Of a DNA stretch of 64,000 nucleotides, positions 1-10,677 are shown one piece after another. Position numbers and translations under genes: made by a program. This stretch comes from Chimonanthus salicifolius (Eukaryota > Streptophyta > Magnoliopsida > Laurales > Calycanthaceae). How positions within the stretch are numbered: the first letter of the stretch is position 1; the number at the start of each line of letters is the position of its first letter. The stretch spans positions 20,132,448 to 20,196,447 of the forward strand of contig CM023539.1 of NCBI GenBank assembly GCA_013350335.1, read 5' to 3'. Under the pieces are notes generated by a model, which saw nothing but the letters and a program-made list of their open reading frames with translations, was not told where the DNA came from and ran no database searches.

Positions 1-109
1 CTGCGCATATTGTTAAATTTGATAAATTATTTAAAAATGAACTAAAATTGAAAATCGACCTATTCACCCCCTTCTAAATCGTGCATACTTCTAGTAACGG
101 AATTTTCAT
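1..109 (-). mobile_element. Copia-type LTR fragment, reverse orientation
   Basis: Read on the minus strand this piece has the stretch GGGGGTGAATAGGTCG preceded by TATGCACGA, a signature common in plant Copia LTRs. The same block recurs in plus orientation near 63576-63640, including the flank TCCGTTACTAGAA, so both are copies of one family. It cuts into the gypsy LTR that resumes at about 110. The left end lies outside the window. The lineage is inferred from the signature only. Confidence 0.5.
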
Positions 110-781
110 TTTCCATCAAGAGGAATATTTTGTTATGGTGATATGGATGATGGGTGGGACTCATGGCATATGACACTCATGGCATGGCATTGACTTGCAT
201 GGTTTTGATATTACTTATATCTATGTGTTTTTTTGTTTTTACTAATCTATGTGTTGACCCTACTCGGAGTACCTACTGGGCACGTTGTCTAACGCCCTAC
301 TTATACCTTAGATGATGACACAGGAAATGGGCGAAGCGAAGGACGTGATCGGAGCCAATCTTAGGAGCTTGGATGAGCTAGATTATTTATTTAAGTTTTA
401 TTCATGGATATGTAATTTGAGTACTTAGCTTGTTGGAGTTTAATAATTTAGACTACATGCTATGGTTTGGATTTTTATTTTGGACATTTTAGTTTGTGGT
501 AATTATTATTAAGTGATGTACTTCCGTGCTATTTAATAATTGGTATGATAGACTCTATTATAATTCCGCATTAATTTTATTTCTGTATGCTTAACTTATT
601 ACGTTTGAACCGTTTTAGTGGCTTAGTCCACGTACACGTATGGTTGGACAGTTAAGGGTCGGGCTTTGGAAGCTCGGACTTAGCTTGCGTCTTGACGTCC
701 GGCTCTCTCTCACTCTTTAATTCAAAAAAAATAAAAAATAGACTCTGATTTTCGGCGAGTGAAAAAGGTCAGGGCGTTACA
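110..781 (+). mobile_element. 3' part of the 5' LTR of gypsy element A
   Basis: This matches the last ~700 bp of the other forward LTRs here: the block with CTAACGCCC and the acceptor-like CTTAG/ACACAG (about 285-325), the hairpin-forming end region, the GACTCTGATTTTCGG motif, and the terminus GGGCGTTACA at 772-781. The PBS follows two bases later, which marks it as a 5' LTR rather than a solo LTR. Its 5' part is replaced by the Copia fragment or lies outside the window. Confidence 0.85.
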
Positions 782-783
782 GT

Positions 784-795
784 TGGTATTAGAGC
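784..795 (+). other. Primer-binding site, initiator tRNA-Met type
   Basis: TGGTATTAGAGC follows the LTR terminus after a 2-bp gap. It differs from the perfect plant initiator tRNA-Met complement by one C-to-T change. It would prime minus-strand DNA synthesis and fixes the plus orientation of element A. Confidence 0.85.
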
Positions 796-1680
796 TAAAC
801 CGTAAGAATGAATCTTTCGAAGTAAGATTAAGACGGTATCATGTCTCACTGACAGATAAGAATCCCAATTGTCCGACTGTTCTGTGTCCGCTGTACGGGG
901 GCCGGATTAATTTACTTCGTTAGACTCAGACTGAAGCATTCAATCTGAGAGCAACATTTGACGAAAAAGGAATGATAGCAAGGGAAGGACAATCACTATA
1001 AAAGGGATTTATCAAACATAGCAAAATAGGAGATATTTCTCCAAAAACAAGAAAACATCAGGATTTCCCCAAATTAAGAGATGATACTTGATACTTAGGA
1101 AAGTTTTTCCCCGAAAACAAGGAAGCATCAGATTCTCCCCAAATTGAGAAACAACACTTGATACGTAGGAAGTTTCTCCAAAAATATGAAATACAAGGTG
1201 CTTATTTGGCAGTTTCCCAAAACAAGAGACATTATGTGATACATAGGAAACTGCCCCAACAGCAAGAAATAGAAGATGCTTATTTGGCAATTTTCCCAAG
1301 TACGTGAACATAGATTCTGATGAGAAACTAAGTCGATCAATGTGTCGACGACAACAATGGGTGGGTATATCAATCCCACGATAGATATAGTGGTCCCATG
1401 GTAAATGTGACGGTTCTATGGATGGATATCATCTTCCCATGGATGAGGCTTTCGATGATGGTTTGGGTTGATGCCGGATATTGGCACTATGGTAGATGTA
1501 TTTGTAGTGTGAGGGACATTTTGGTCCCATAAGTTGACATGATGGTTTATGATAGACATTTTGATTCCATAGTCGACGTATTGGTCGTATATTAGACCTG
1601 TTAGCCCTATGATAGACATATTACTCCTACGAAGGTATTAGTTATGACCATGAATGGATTATACCCATGGAGGGGTTATA
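796..1680 (+). other. Untranslated leader of element A with degenerate internal repeats
   Basis: No coding signal is convincing. From about 1000 to 1320 a ~50-70-bp unit recurs about four times (TTTCCCCAAA or similar, then GAAGCATCAG or GATGCTTATTTGGCA, then TACATAGGAAA). Related sequence occurs on the minus strand at about 41990-42160 in element C, so it is a family leader. At 1380-1680 ATGG/CCATGG-rich sequence resembles the minus strand near 40450-40700. The gag and protease genes expected here are absent, so this stretch probably spans an internal deletion. Confidence 0.6.
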
Positions 1681-2385
1681 TTCATGGATCTGATGAACAA
1701 AACCTTTCGTCCCTATTTGGACAAGTTTATAATCGTTTTCATTAACGATAACCTGATTTATTCCCACCATCGGGGGGAGCATGCAGAACATCTAAGGATA
1801 GCCTTGGACACCCTAAAGAAAAATCAATGATATGCCAAAGCAAACTAGTGCGAGTTCTGGTGATCTAAGGCCAATTTCTTAGGACATGTCACATCAATGG
1901 AAGGAATAGCTGTGAATCCGGCTAAAGTAACAACAGTTAAAGAATGGAAAGCACAGACAAATGTGACCGAGATCCGCAGCTTTCTGGGATTGACAGGTTA
2001 TTATAGGAAATTCATCACGAACTTATCCAAGATTGCATCTCCACTTACCCGACTCACTCAGAAAGGAGTCAAATTTGAGTGGTCAGATATGTGCAACCGG
2101 AGATTTGAGGAGCTAAAGGAGAGGCTTACAACTGCTCCTATTCTGACTTTGCCGGAAAGGGGCAAGGGCTATGAGGTATTTTGTGACGCTTCAGGAGAGG
2201 GACTCGGGTGTTCTCTTACTCAAAGTCAGTGTGTGGTGGCTTATGGTTCAAGACAGTTGAAGATTCATGAACGCCACTATCCCACGCATGATTTGGAGCT
2301 AGCCGAGTTGTCTTCGCTCTCAAAAGCTAGAGACACTACCTTTATGGCGAGAAGTTTGAGGTATTTTCAGATCATAAGAGCCTGA
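1681..2385 (+). pseudogene. Decayed reverse transcriptase and RNase H start (element A pol)
   Basis: Polymerase part of a Ty3/gypsy polyprotein that would copy the element RNA into DNA. Translation from about 1684 gives FMDLMNKTFRPYLDKF, then FINDN where the family has a double-Asp catalytic box, so one catalytic Asp reads as Asn. In-frame stops follow near 1830-1870. An open stretch at 1897-2385 then covers the RT thumb/connection ([12 protein letters not shown]) and the RNase H start (FCDAS; DLELAEL). A frameshift near 2330 moves the next RNase H motif into another frame. The upstream fingers are missing. G-to-A changes at the active site fit decay of methylated DNA. It cannot make an active enzyme. 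Confidence 0.85.
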
Positions 2386-2737
2386 AATACTTGTTTGATC
2401 AGAGGAACTCAACATGAGACAACGCAGATGGATGGAATATCTGCAAGATTATGAGTTCGCGCTTCGATATCATCCTGGCAAGGCGAACAAAGTGGCGGAT
2501 GCCCTCAGCCGCATGTCACATGCAACAATGGCCAGTTTGATCAGGAAGGAATGGGAGATGCTGAATACCATTCGAGAGTTCAACTTGTATATCAAGAACC
2601 ATGGGAGTATGTATAATCTGATCATACGGTCCAACATGGTCTCCAAGATTGAACAGGAGCAACAGACACATCTAGAAGTGGAGGAGATATGGGCTAAGAT
2701 GTCTACTGGTGAGGTTATACCGGAATGGGAGTTATGA
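2386..2737 (+). pseudogene. RNase H C-terminus and linker (element A pol)
   Basis: Continuation of pol in a shifted frame. The segment reads RQRRWMEYLQDYEF, then HPGKANKVADALSR, the conserved C-terminal RNase H motif with its last acidic residue. A poorly conserved linker towards integrase follows. The open stretch ends at a stop near 2737, where intact relatives read on. Broken on both sides by frame changes; part of the same dead polyprotein as 1681-2385. Confidence 0.8.
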
Positions 2738-2773
2738 CCAGGACAGGGTCTTGTATTCCGAGGTAGGACATAT

Positions 2774-3713
2774 GTGCCTAAGAGCTGCAGAAGAGAGTTA
2801 TTGATCGAGGCACACCAGACCAAACACTCTATTCATCCGGGCAGCACCAAGATGTACCATGATCTGAAGAGACACTATTGGTGGCATGGACTCAAGAGAG
2901 ATGTGGTAGAATTTTTTGCTCACTACCTAACTTGTCAGCAGGTTAAGGCGGAACATCAGAAGCCACCGGGTTTACTGAAACCTTTACTAGTGCCGGAGTG
3001 GAAATGGGAGCACATCTCCATGGATTTTGTGACAGGGTTGCCAAGGTCATTAAAGGGCAACAATGCAATATGGGTCGTGGTAGATCTGTTGACCAAGTTG
3101 GCACACTTCCTTCCTATCAAGATGACAGATTCATCTGAGACCTTGGGTCGACAGTACATCAGGGATATCATCAGATACATGGTATTCCCCAGACTATTGT
3201 GTCCAATAGAGATGGTCAATTCACTGGCAGAGTGTGGCAGAGCATGCAGTCGGCTATGGGGACAGACTTATTGACTAGCACAGCATTCCATCAACAGATT
3301 AATGGACAGTAGGAGAGGACAATACAGACATTGGAGGATATGCTGAGAGCATGTATGCTAGACTTCAAGGGTGGATGGGAGGATCACTTGCCATTGGTGG
3401 AGTTCTCTTACAACAACAGTTACTAGGCAAGCCTCCAGATGGCTCCATTTGAGGCGTTGTATGGTAGGCCATGTAGATCACCAGTGTGCTGGACAGAAGC
3501 CGGTGAGCCCGTACTTATTGGACCCGAGCTAGTTGCAGAGACTACAGCACAGATTAAGTTGATACGACAGCACCTACTTACTGCACAGAGTCGTCAGAAG
3601 AGCTACGCTGACAAGAGGAGAAGATTCCTTGAGTTTGAGGTGGGAGACTTGGTGTTCTTGAAAGTCTCGTTACGGAAGGGACATATGCGATTCGGGAAGA
3701 AAGGGAAACTGTC
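2774..3713 (+). pseudogene. Decayed integrase, cut by a solo LTR (element A pol)
   Basis: Integrase would join the DNA copy to the chromosome. The zinc-binding H2C2 region is visible (HQTKHSIHPGS; LTCQQVKAEH), then the core start (EHISMDFVTGLP) with the first catalytic Asp. The second acidic motif reads SNRDG, so the catalytic Asp is Asn. The third region has a stop just before its Glu (about 3309). The frame is lost near 3215 and regained at about 3325-3713 (FEALYGRP; KSYADKRR; VGDLVFLKV). At 3713 the gene stops at the TG terminus of an inserted LTR and resumes at 10678. The core and chromodomain end fit a Tekay/Del-like chromovirus. Confidence 0.85.
3709..3713. repeat. Target site duplication CTGTC, left copy
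   Basis: CTGTC directly precedes the LTR terminus TGTAACACC at 3714; an exact second copy follows the other terminus at 10673-10677. This proves that 3714-10672 came in as one integration into the integrase gene. Confidence 0.92.
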
Positions 3714-4433
3714 TGTAACACCTCGGATTTTCAATTTATTATTTTTATGAAATTTATCCATTTTTAATTGTGAATTTTAGATTGGATCTTTTTTTGGATA
3801 AAGAATTGGGCCATGACCCAATTAAGACCCAATTGATTGTGGAATTAGTGTTATTAAAAATTAAATTGGTTTGAATTAATTTAGTGATGCATTTAAATAA
3901 AAGAGCGCACGGCCGATTATAGGGATTTCCCATATCTATCATATGCGCATAAAATCATCTAAAAAAGGGTAATACACGGCATTGCTATATTTATTTTTAG
4001 CATTGGCCGATTGGGAGGTTACCAATCTAAGCAAGGGAGGTTGGCAACTTCCAATTAAGGTACGAGGAAAAGTGTACACGGCATGGGCTAAATAAGTCTT
4101 AGCTGTGTGGGGTTCTTTATTAAAAGGGAAAGACAAGGGGCGCATAACCTGAGAGGGGGGGGGGAAGTAGCTATTTTAAGCACTTCTTAAATATGGACCA
4201 AAGAAAGGCTTTAAAAGGAAGGAGGACATGGGCACACGGTTTTACAACCCCCTTAACCAAATTTTATTTCATCTCTCCCAATTGTCATTCTCACCAAGAT
4301 CAAGAGCAAGGAGAAGAAGAAAGAGCAGCCAGCAAGAGGGAAAAATCAAAGGGAAAGGAGAAGAAGATAAGAAGAACAGGAAATCGGAAAAAGGTCAGTA
4401 TCTTAATGGAATGATTTATTTTGAAATAAAAGA

Positions 4434-5566
4434 ACCATAGGGTTCGGCCATGGTGAATGGCCGAACCCCATGGAAGAAGTTTGGATGATGATTGATAATT
4501 TTTAAATGGAAAGAAAGGAACCATAGGATTTGGCCATGGTGAATGGCCGAACCCCGTGATTGATTAAATGAAGATCATGGATTTATGCTTATGTCTTAAG
4601 AGGATTTTAAATGGAGATATGGTAGGGATGTGGGTCGGCCATGGCATGGCCGAACCATGATTGCCTTATGGCTAAGTTGATTGGATCAAAAGAATGGGAA
4701 AGAAAGGAGTGAGGTTCGGCCATGGTGTATGGCCGAACCCCATCAATTATATTTATGTTTTAATTGATTTTAATGGATGGTAATCGGTTAAATTTAATAA
4801 GAGGTTAATGTTATTGATATGTAACTTTTCAAGGGATTAATTAATCAAGATCATGAACCATAGGGTTCGGCCATGGTGTATGGCAGAACCCCATGGGGTT
4901 GTTTTTGGAATGGAGATGGATTTGGTTGTTAATTATGGAAAGCATCCAAGTATGGAAAGAGTTACTAAAATTGGAAAGTAATCCAATTAAGGAAAGACGG
5001 TTTCTAATTTAGGAAACTAACTATTAAAATGGAAGGAGGAGTTGATTTATGGAAACCTTCCAATTATGGAAGGGTTTACTTAATTTGGAAACCTTCCATT
5101 TATGGAAGGAGATTGATAAATTTAGTAAGATTAATTATGGAAACCTTCTAATAATAGAAGGTGAAGTTCAATTAAGGAAGATTGGATTTAAAAAGGGAAT
5201 AAATGGATTGGATGCCATGAGTGAGGTTCGGCCATGGTGTATGGCCGAACCCCACTAGGATTTATTTTGGAAGCCTTTTTATTTATAGAAGGTTGTTTAA
5301 TTAAGTAAGTTTCTAAAAATAGAAGGGGAGATTAACAAGGGGAAAGTTCTATTTTTGGAAGGTGAAATCTAAATTTGGAAACTATCCAATTATGGATTGG
5401 CTAAGAATGGAAGATGATGGAAAAAGGAAACCTAGACATCATAGGGTTCAGGCCATGGTGCTTGGCCGAACCCCATGAATTAATTCTATAGGTTAGGCTT
5501 ATTTTATGGACCTAAGATGGAACTAAGATGTCATAGGGTTCGGCCATGGTGTGTAGCCGAACCCCA
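4434..5566 (+). repeat. Hairpin array, 8 units, in solo LTR 3714-10672
   Basis: Eight inverted repeats centre near 4453, 4540, 4646, 4728, 4880, 5240, 5460 and 5549. Core arms are GGTTCGGCCAT and ATGGCCGAACC with a 4-6-nt loop, usually GGTGT. Outer flanks pair too, as CCAT...ATGG or GTG...CAC. The order of flank types (CATA, CATA, short GTGGGTC form, GTGAGG, CATA) matches the LTR at 13142. Two more units of the same array lie beyond the nested LTR, at 9303-9338 and 9455-9490. Confidence 0.9.
4922..5420 (+). repeat. Cluster of small CCTTCC/GGAAGG hairpins
   Basis: Between the large hairpins, short inverted repeats such as CCTTCC-AATTAT-GGAAGG recur every 30-60 bp. Variants such as CCTTCT-AATAAT-AGAAGG keep pairing. 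Equivalent clusters lie at 14580-14950, 28430-28660 and, reversed, at 37000-37140, 48270-48490 and 55610-55750. Confidence 0.75.
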
Positions 5567-6258
5567 TGAATCAAGTGGAATGGATTGGATGAATTTAATA
5601 TGATGTTTGGATGTAACGCCCCACCCTTTTCCACCCTTCCGAAAATCAGAGTCCAATTTTTTTTTAAATAAGTAAAGTGGAAGAGAGCGGGGAGACGTCA
5701 CGACGCGAGCTAAGTCCGGACTTCCAAAGTCCGACCCTTAACTGGCCAAACCTATGTGTGCATGGACTAAGTCCAAGAAAACCAAACCGCACATAGAAGT
5801 AAGTAAAACTTGCGGAATATACATAACTGATTGCGGAATAAGTCAAATATGCGGAACTAAACTGTTTAGATAGCAAAGTACAAGTCATGATTACTTTAAA
5901 CTCAACATTCATTCAAACTTAAATCAAACCATAGCAGTTATCTACATTATTACATGTCCATAAAAATGTATTCAAAACGTCAATAAATAAACTCCATTCC
6001 AACACCCAAGCCCTATGCCTGGCTTCCCTCGCGATCCTCGACCTTTCCTTTTCCCTTTCCTGCGTCATCCACTAAGGATAGAAATAGGGCGTTAGATCAA
6101 CGTGCCCAGTAGGTCTTCCGATTAGGGTTACCACAAGGTTAGTATAAAAAACATGCATATAACATAATGATACATGTTTATCAAAATCTTATAAAACAAT
6201 GCTATGTATGTATGCACATGTAATGAGTCCCACCCATCACAAATATACATAGCCATCA

Positions 6259-6366
6259 CTTGACGGGACTCTCATCGTCAAGGTAATCCACAGTGTTCTT
6301 TCGTTTACTCTTGATGGGACTCTCATCATCAAGGTATTCCTCCTGGTGGGACTCTCATCACCTAAG
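6259..6366 (-). repeat. Three hairpins with one loop and different stems
   Basis: Three successive units share the loop GGACTCTCAT. Their stems are CTTGACG/CGTCAAG (6259-6265, 6276-6282), CTTGATG/CATCAAG (6310-6316, 6327-6333) and GGTG/CACC with an outer CCT/AGG (6342-6366). The loop is constant while the stems change on both arms together. Confidence 0.85.
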
Positions 6367-6737
6367 GAGGCCCCACAGTTGCATCACGGACATTCCGACG
6401 GAGTGTGGGCTCCGGATTTCATATTCATCACCCCATGCCATGCATGAGATGTCAATGAGTACATGCCATTTGTAAATAAATCTTAACATTCAAATCTCAT
6501 TTGAAACATAATACTTTAACAAATATCTCATATAAATCAAGATAAAACATCAATATAATATGTGGTTACAAAGAGGTAGGAAACCTACTGAAAGTTCACT
6601 TAAAATCTCCTTTCTTCTCAAACCGCCACTTGTTCAAGATTGCGCACTGTTCAAGTCCCGTTACCTTGTTTATACAACAGCAAGTCAATAACATATCTTT
6701 TTGATTTCTAATTAAATGTAAGTCCCAAAAACCACCT

Positions 6738-7795
6738 TGTGGGGTTCGGCCATACCCATGGCCGAACCTCACCTACTTTGGATTTGATCTCCCTTTTCAT
6801 TTGATCAACACTAAAACACTTCACACTTCAAACATACCTTGGTAGGGTTCGGCCATACAACATGGCCGAACCATACCACTTTGGCTTGACCCCTCTTTCA
6901 AGTCCTTTTAATCTTTCATTCCATTATAACTTGTATTTACGGTTTTGCCACTAACTAACCCTTGTTTAATTTTTGCTTAATAATCAATATCCACAAGCAA
7001 TCCTCCTTAGTGGGATTTGGCCATACAACATGGCCGAACCTCACCATCTTTAAGTTAGTCCTTTAATTTAATCCAAATGCCATCCAATCCATCTAATTAC
7101 TTAACCCTTAATCCTCCATCATCTTCATGGTTCCAAAAATACTTAAATCCATCACAATCTCTCCATGTATGGCCGAACCCTATGGTTCCTTATTTCCATC
7201 TATTTACACTTTTGCCATTCATGTACTTTCATGATCAATACCATACTCTAACATCATAGTTATACATACTAAAAATCTATTTAAGACATTCATAATGTTC
7301 CATGATTTTTATCCTTCAAAACCCTAAACATGACCACTGCCTCTTTCTATGGGGTTATGCCATACCCATGGCCGAACCCTATAGTTCACCTTTAGTTCCT
7401 TTATTCATCATAAAGATTAGGGTTCGGCCATTGCTTTACCCATATATCCATAATTTAGGCCCTTTAAAACATTATAAAACCAACAATAATTTCTAATCAT
7501 ATTCATACTCCATATAACCCATAAAATGGTCCATGGGGTTCGGCCATACACTTAACCGAACCCTATGGTTTTCTTGATGCAAATCCTCCAATATTTATGC
7601 ATGGTTTGTGCATAACAACTTAGCCATAAAATCCATATGGTTCAGCCACTCAATGGCCGACCCAAAATGTCCATCATATCTCCATATTAAACACCTTAAA
7701 AACCTTAAATCATTGTATGGTTTTTATCCCTGAAAACCATACAAATAACCAAGTCATTTCATGGGGTTCGGCCATCCAAAGTGGCCGAACCCTAT
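6738..7795 (-). repeat. Hairpin array (reverse), about 7 pairs and 2 half-units
   Basis: Paired units lie near 6755, 6857, 7030, 7365, 7548, 7645 and 7778; unpaired halves lie near 7170-7187 and 7421-7436. The arms are as in the forward arrays, with CATACCC or ACAAC loops. Some arms carry a TTTGG or TCAGCC change at the stem CpG. Confidence 0.85.
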
Positions 7796-8639
7796 GATCC
7801 ATATTTCTACCCTTTTTAAGCATTATCTTCCATGGTTTAACCTTTGATAGATTCGGGGCCGGATCATGCTCTCTTTGTCCAATTAATTTAACAAAATTCC
7901 ATGGAGTACTTACCAATCTTTTTAGCTTCTCTTCTTGCCTTTGATTCTTCCTTCCTTCCTTTTTGCTCCCTTGGTCTTGATGAATGATCGGTTTTGTGTG
8001 AAGGATGGAGAAAGTAAGATGAGAAAACTCCAAGTATTTCTTTGTCTTTGTGAAGTAGGAATGGCCAAGGAAAGGAGAGGGAGAGAGTGATGTAAAACTC
8101 TAACTTCCTTGGTTAATGAGAGTTACTCAAAGGTGGTGTCCTTTGGTGACACCCCTTGGTAACTCCCATGTCTTTTCATCTCCTCCATTATGGTTTACTT
8201 GGGGGTTTCATCCTTGTGATGAAACACCCATGCCTCTTCACCTCCCTTGTCCAATCAGCTGCAACCTTTGGTGGTGTCTCTTGAGACCGTCCATCTCCCC
8301 TTGATTCCAATTAACACCCCATGTGGGGGTTTCATGCATGGAAGAATCTTCCCATTTAACCAACGTGTGGGAGCTTGTTTTGGAGTCTTTGAGATCAAGG
8401 CAACTCCTCACCTCCCCACTTGACTCATTTGAATTAAAAGGTCTCCATGGCTTCCAATTTAACTCACCCAACTCATTAGCTCAACTCACCCCATTTAATA
8501 CCACTTATTTAATGCACTTGAGTCAACTCCATTATTTGATTCATTTCCAACTCAATTCAGCCCCAACTCAACATAATTTAACTCAACCTTTTTAGCTCAC
8601 TTCATGGTCCACATGGTCAACGTGGTCAACATGGTCAAC

Positions 8640-9240
8640 TCAACCCATTAGGTCCCATTTGAACCTCTTGACCCAATTAGGCGCCATGACCCATTTATAT
8701 GAGAATTATTCATTTAAATGTGGGTTACCCAATTGTACATAGCTTACCCATTTATCCTCCATTGAACTCCCATTCAATTCAGCCTAACCTAATTAAACTT
8801 GAGATCACCCAATGGTCAAACAAGTCCACCATGACCCATTGGGTCCCAATTGTGTAGTTGATCCATTTAATCACACATACCCAATTATTTCCATCCAAAT
8901 TCTATCCTTGATCCATTGGATCATAATTGGGCTATTGACCCAATTCTTAGCCATTTATTTCCATTGATCCACATCTACCATCCATTGGGCAATTGACTCA
9001 ACATTTGTCAAGCCTTACCCATTTACTTCTAACTAGCTCATATATGATCCATTGGGTCCCAATTGGACTTTTGACCCAATTGGCGAACTTGACCCAATTA
9101 AATAATTCTTAGCCATTTATTTCCATTGATCCACATCTACCATCCGTTGGGTCATTGACCCATCATTTACCCATCTAAGGTTCATATCTTTTTAATTCAC
9201 CATCTCAATGGACAATTTCCATATATATCCCTAACTTGAA
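8640..9240 (-). repeat. U3 palindrome cluster of GACCCATTGGGTC type
   Basis: Short palindromes recur through the U3 part of this LTR: GACCCA-T-TGGGTC at 8833-8845 and GATCCA-T-TGGATC at 8910-8922, with many CCCAATTGGG-like copies. The equivalent region in the forward LTRs (for example 11270-11300, 50090-50110, 58450-58485) has the same character. Confidence 0.7.
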
Positions 9241-9302
9241 AATATGGGGTGTTACACCTAAGCTAGTGGCAAAATGGTAAATATCACCTAAATTGAAAGA
9301 TC

Positions 9303-9490
9303 ATGGGTTCGACCATGATGTATGGCCGAACCCCATGAGTTGTCTTGTGGATCAAACATTAACCAAGGCAATTGTTTTAATGATTGAAAAAGATGGGATT
9401 AGGGAATGATAGCCATGGATGGCATTTTCGTATTTAGGTGTGAAAATGGTAAGCCATGGGTTCGGCCATAGTGTATGGCGAAACCCCATG
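9303..9490 (+). repeat. Last two hairpin units of the array in solo LTR 3714-10672
   Basis: CATGGGTTCGACCAT ... ATGGCCGAACCCCATG at 9303-9338 and CATGGGTTCGGCCAT ... ATGGCGAAACCCCATG at 9455-9490. These close the array that the nested reverse LTR split. The conserved core block follows at about 9560. Confidence 0.85.
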
Positions 9491-10672
9491 GGGTTTTATA
9501 ATGGACTTAGAAGCCTTGTAAATCAAGTGGGACTTGGTGTTGATTTATTATTATATTATAAGGTAACGGGATCTCGCAAGCAGTGCGCGATCGATGATCG
9601 ATTCTTGGACGAAAGACGCAAGCACGCGGTAACGGTCTTTGGTAGGATTCCACCTCTTTGAAACCATGGGTTTATGTACACTTGTTTTATCTTATATTTG
9701 ATGAAAATATGTTTCAAAGGATATGCTTTATTACTGAATTTCAAATGCTATGTTTAACTTGTTTAAATAGCATGGAGTGATTATGTTTCAAAAGGTGATT
9801 TTAAATGCTATGTTTATGTTATTAAAATAGCATGTGTTTCATTGGCATCTCATGCATGGCATGGGGTGGAAGAATTATAACTGGAGGGGTCACACTCCGT
9901 CGGGGTGTCCGAAAAATCTATGTGCGGTACCTTGATGTGATTTCCATCAAGAAGAATCCGGAGGGTCCACACTCCCCCGGGGCATCCGGAAGACCTATGT
10001 GGTGGGTATATTTATGTTCATGTGATGGGTGGGACTCATTGCATATTTGTCATCATTGCATGGCATGGATTTTACCTGGTTTTATATATTATGTTATAAT
10101 ATATGTTTTGTACTAACCATGTGTTAGCCGTAACTGGAATACCTACTGGGCGTATTGTTCTAACGCCCTACTTCTACCCTAGTTGATGATACAGGTAATC
10201 AGGGGAATGAGGAACGCAAGACAAGCCAGGCTTTGAAGCTTGGATGATTTATTTTATATGTTTTGAATAAAGTTACTTATGGACTTGTAATTGAGTAACT
10301 AGTTTCGGATTGTAATAACTTAGATGGTCGGATGTTCAGTTTGATGATATTGACGTTTTAATAATGATTAAGGACTTGATGTACTTTGCTATCTGAATGG
10401 AATAGAACTTGGTTCTATTATGATTCCGCATTTTGATGTTATGATTCCGCAGGTTATGATTTTTATTCAGCAAGTTGATATTGCTATGTGTGAACCATTT
10501 TCATGGACTTGATCCATGCACACATAGGGTTGGCCAGTTAAGGGTCGGACTTTGGAAGTTCGGACTTACCTCGCGTCGTGACGCCCCGCGCTCTATCACT
10601 CTACTCTGTTATAAAAAAAAAATAGACTCTGAATTTAAGGGAAAAACGAGTGAAAAAGGGAGGGGCGTTACA

Positions 10673-10677
10673 CTGTC
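10673..10677. repeat. Target site duplication CTGTC, right copy
   Basis: Exact partner of 3709-3713, directly after the terminus GCGTTACA. Pol sequence resumes after it. Confidence 0.92.

Larger units (their letters stand above)
5612..9256 (-). mobile_element. Reverse solo LTR nested in LTR 3714-10672
   Basis: Begins TGTAACGCCCCACCC and ends ATGGGGTGTTACA, the complement of the forward family ends. It carries the family landmarks in reverse: acceptor region near 6070-6120, CTTGACG/CTTGATG hairpins 6259-6366, a hairpin array 6738-7795 and donor GGTAAGTAC on the minus strand near 7905-7913, then a purine-rich leader and U3. The flanks (TTGGA left, CCTAA right) are not an exact duplication, so it lost bases or mutated after integration. 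Confidence 0.88.
3714..10672 (+). mobile_element. Solo LTR of the main gypsy family inside integrase
   Basis: Starts TGTAACACCTCGG and ends GGGGCGTTACA, flanked by exact 5-bp CTGTC duplications. No internal region remains, so it is a solo LTR left by LTR-LTR recombination. Without the nested LTR at 5612-9256 it is about 3.3 kb. Order: U3 with GACCCAAT-type palindromes, a purine-rich leader at about 4260-4393, donor-like AAG|GTCAGT at 4394, hairpin array 4434-5566 and 9303-9490, a conserved core at about 9560-9665, CTTGATG and CCGGAG hairpins near 9930-10000, branch and acceptor-like CTAAC ... CCCTAG/ACAG at 10160-10194, and the terminal block. Confidence 0.92.

Noticed and set aside
3750..3942. 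Minus-strand 62-codon open frame beside the LTR start
   Set aside because: It lies in U3 sequence present in many LTR copies without a conserved frame.
4434..5566. Hairpin units as independent MITE or foldback transposon insertions
   Set aside because: Units keep their order between LTR copies, show no target duplications and are far too short. They are inherited with the LTR. Origin by tandem spread remains possible.
5612..9256. Exact target duplication around the nested reverse LTR
   Set aside because: The flanks TTGGA and CCTAA do not match. I kept the element call from the termini and internal order but claim no duplication.
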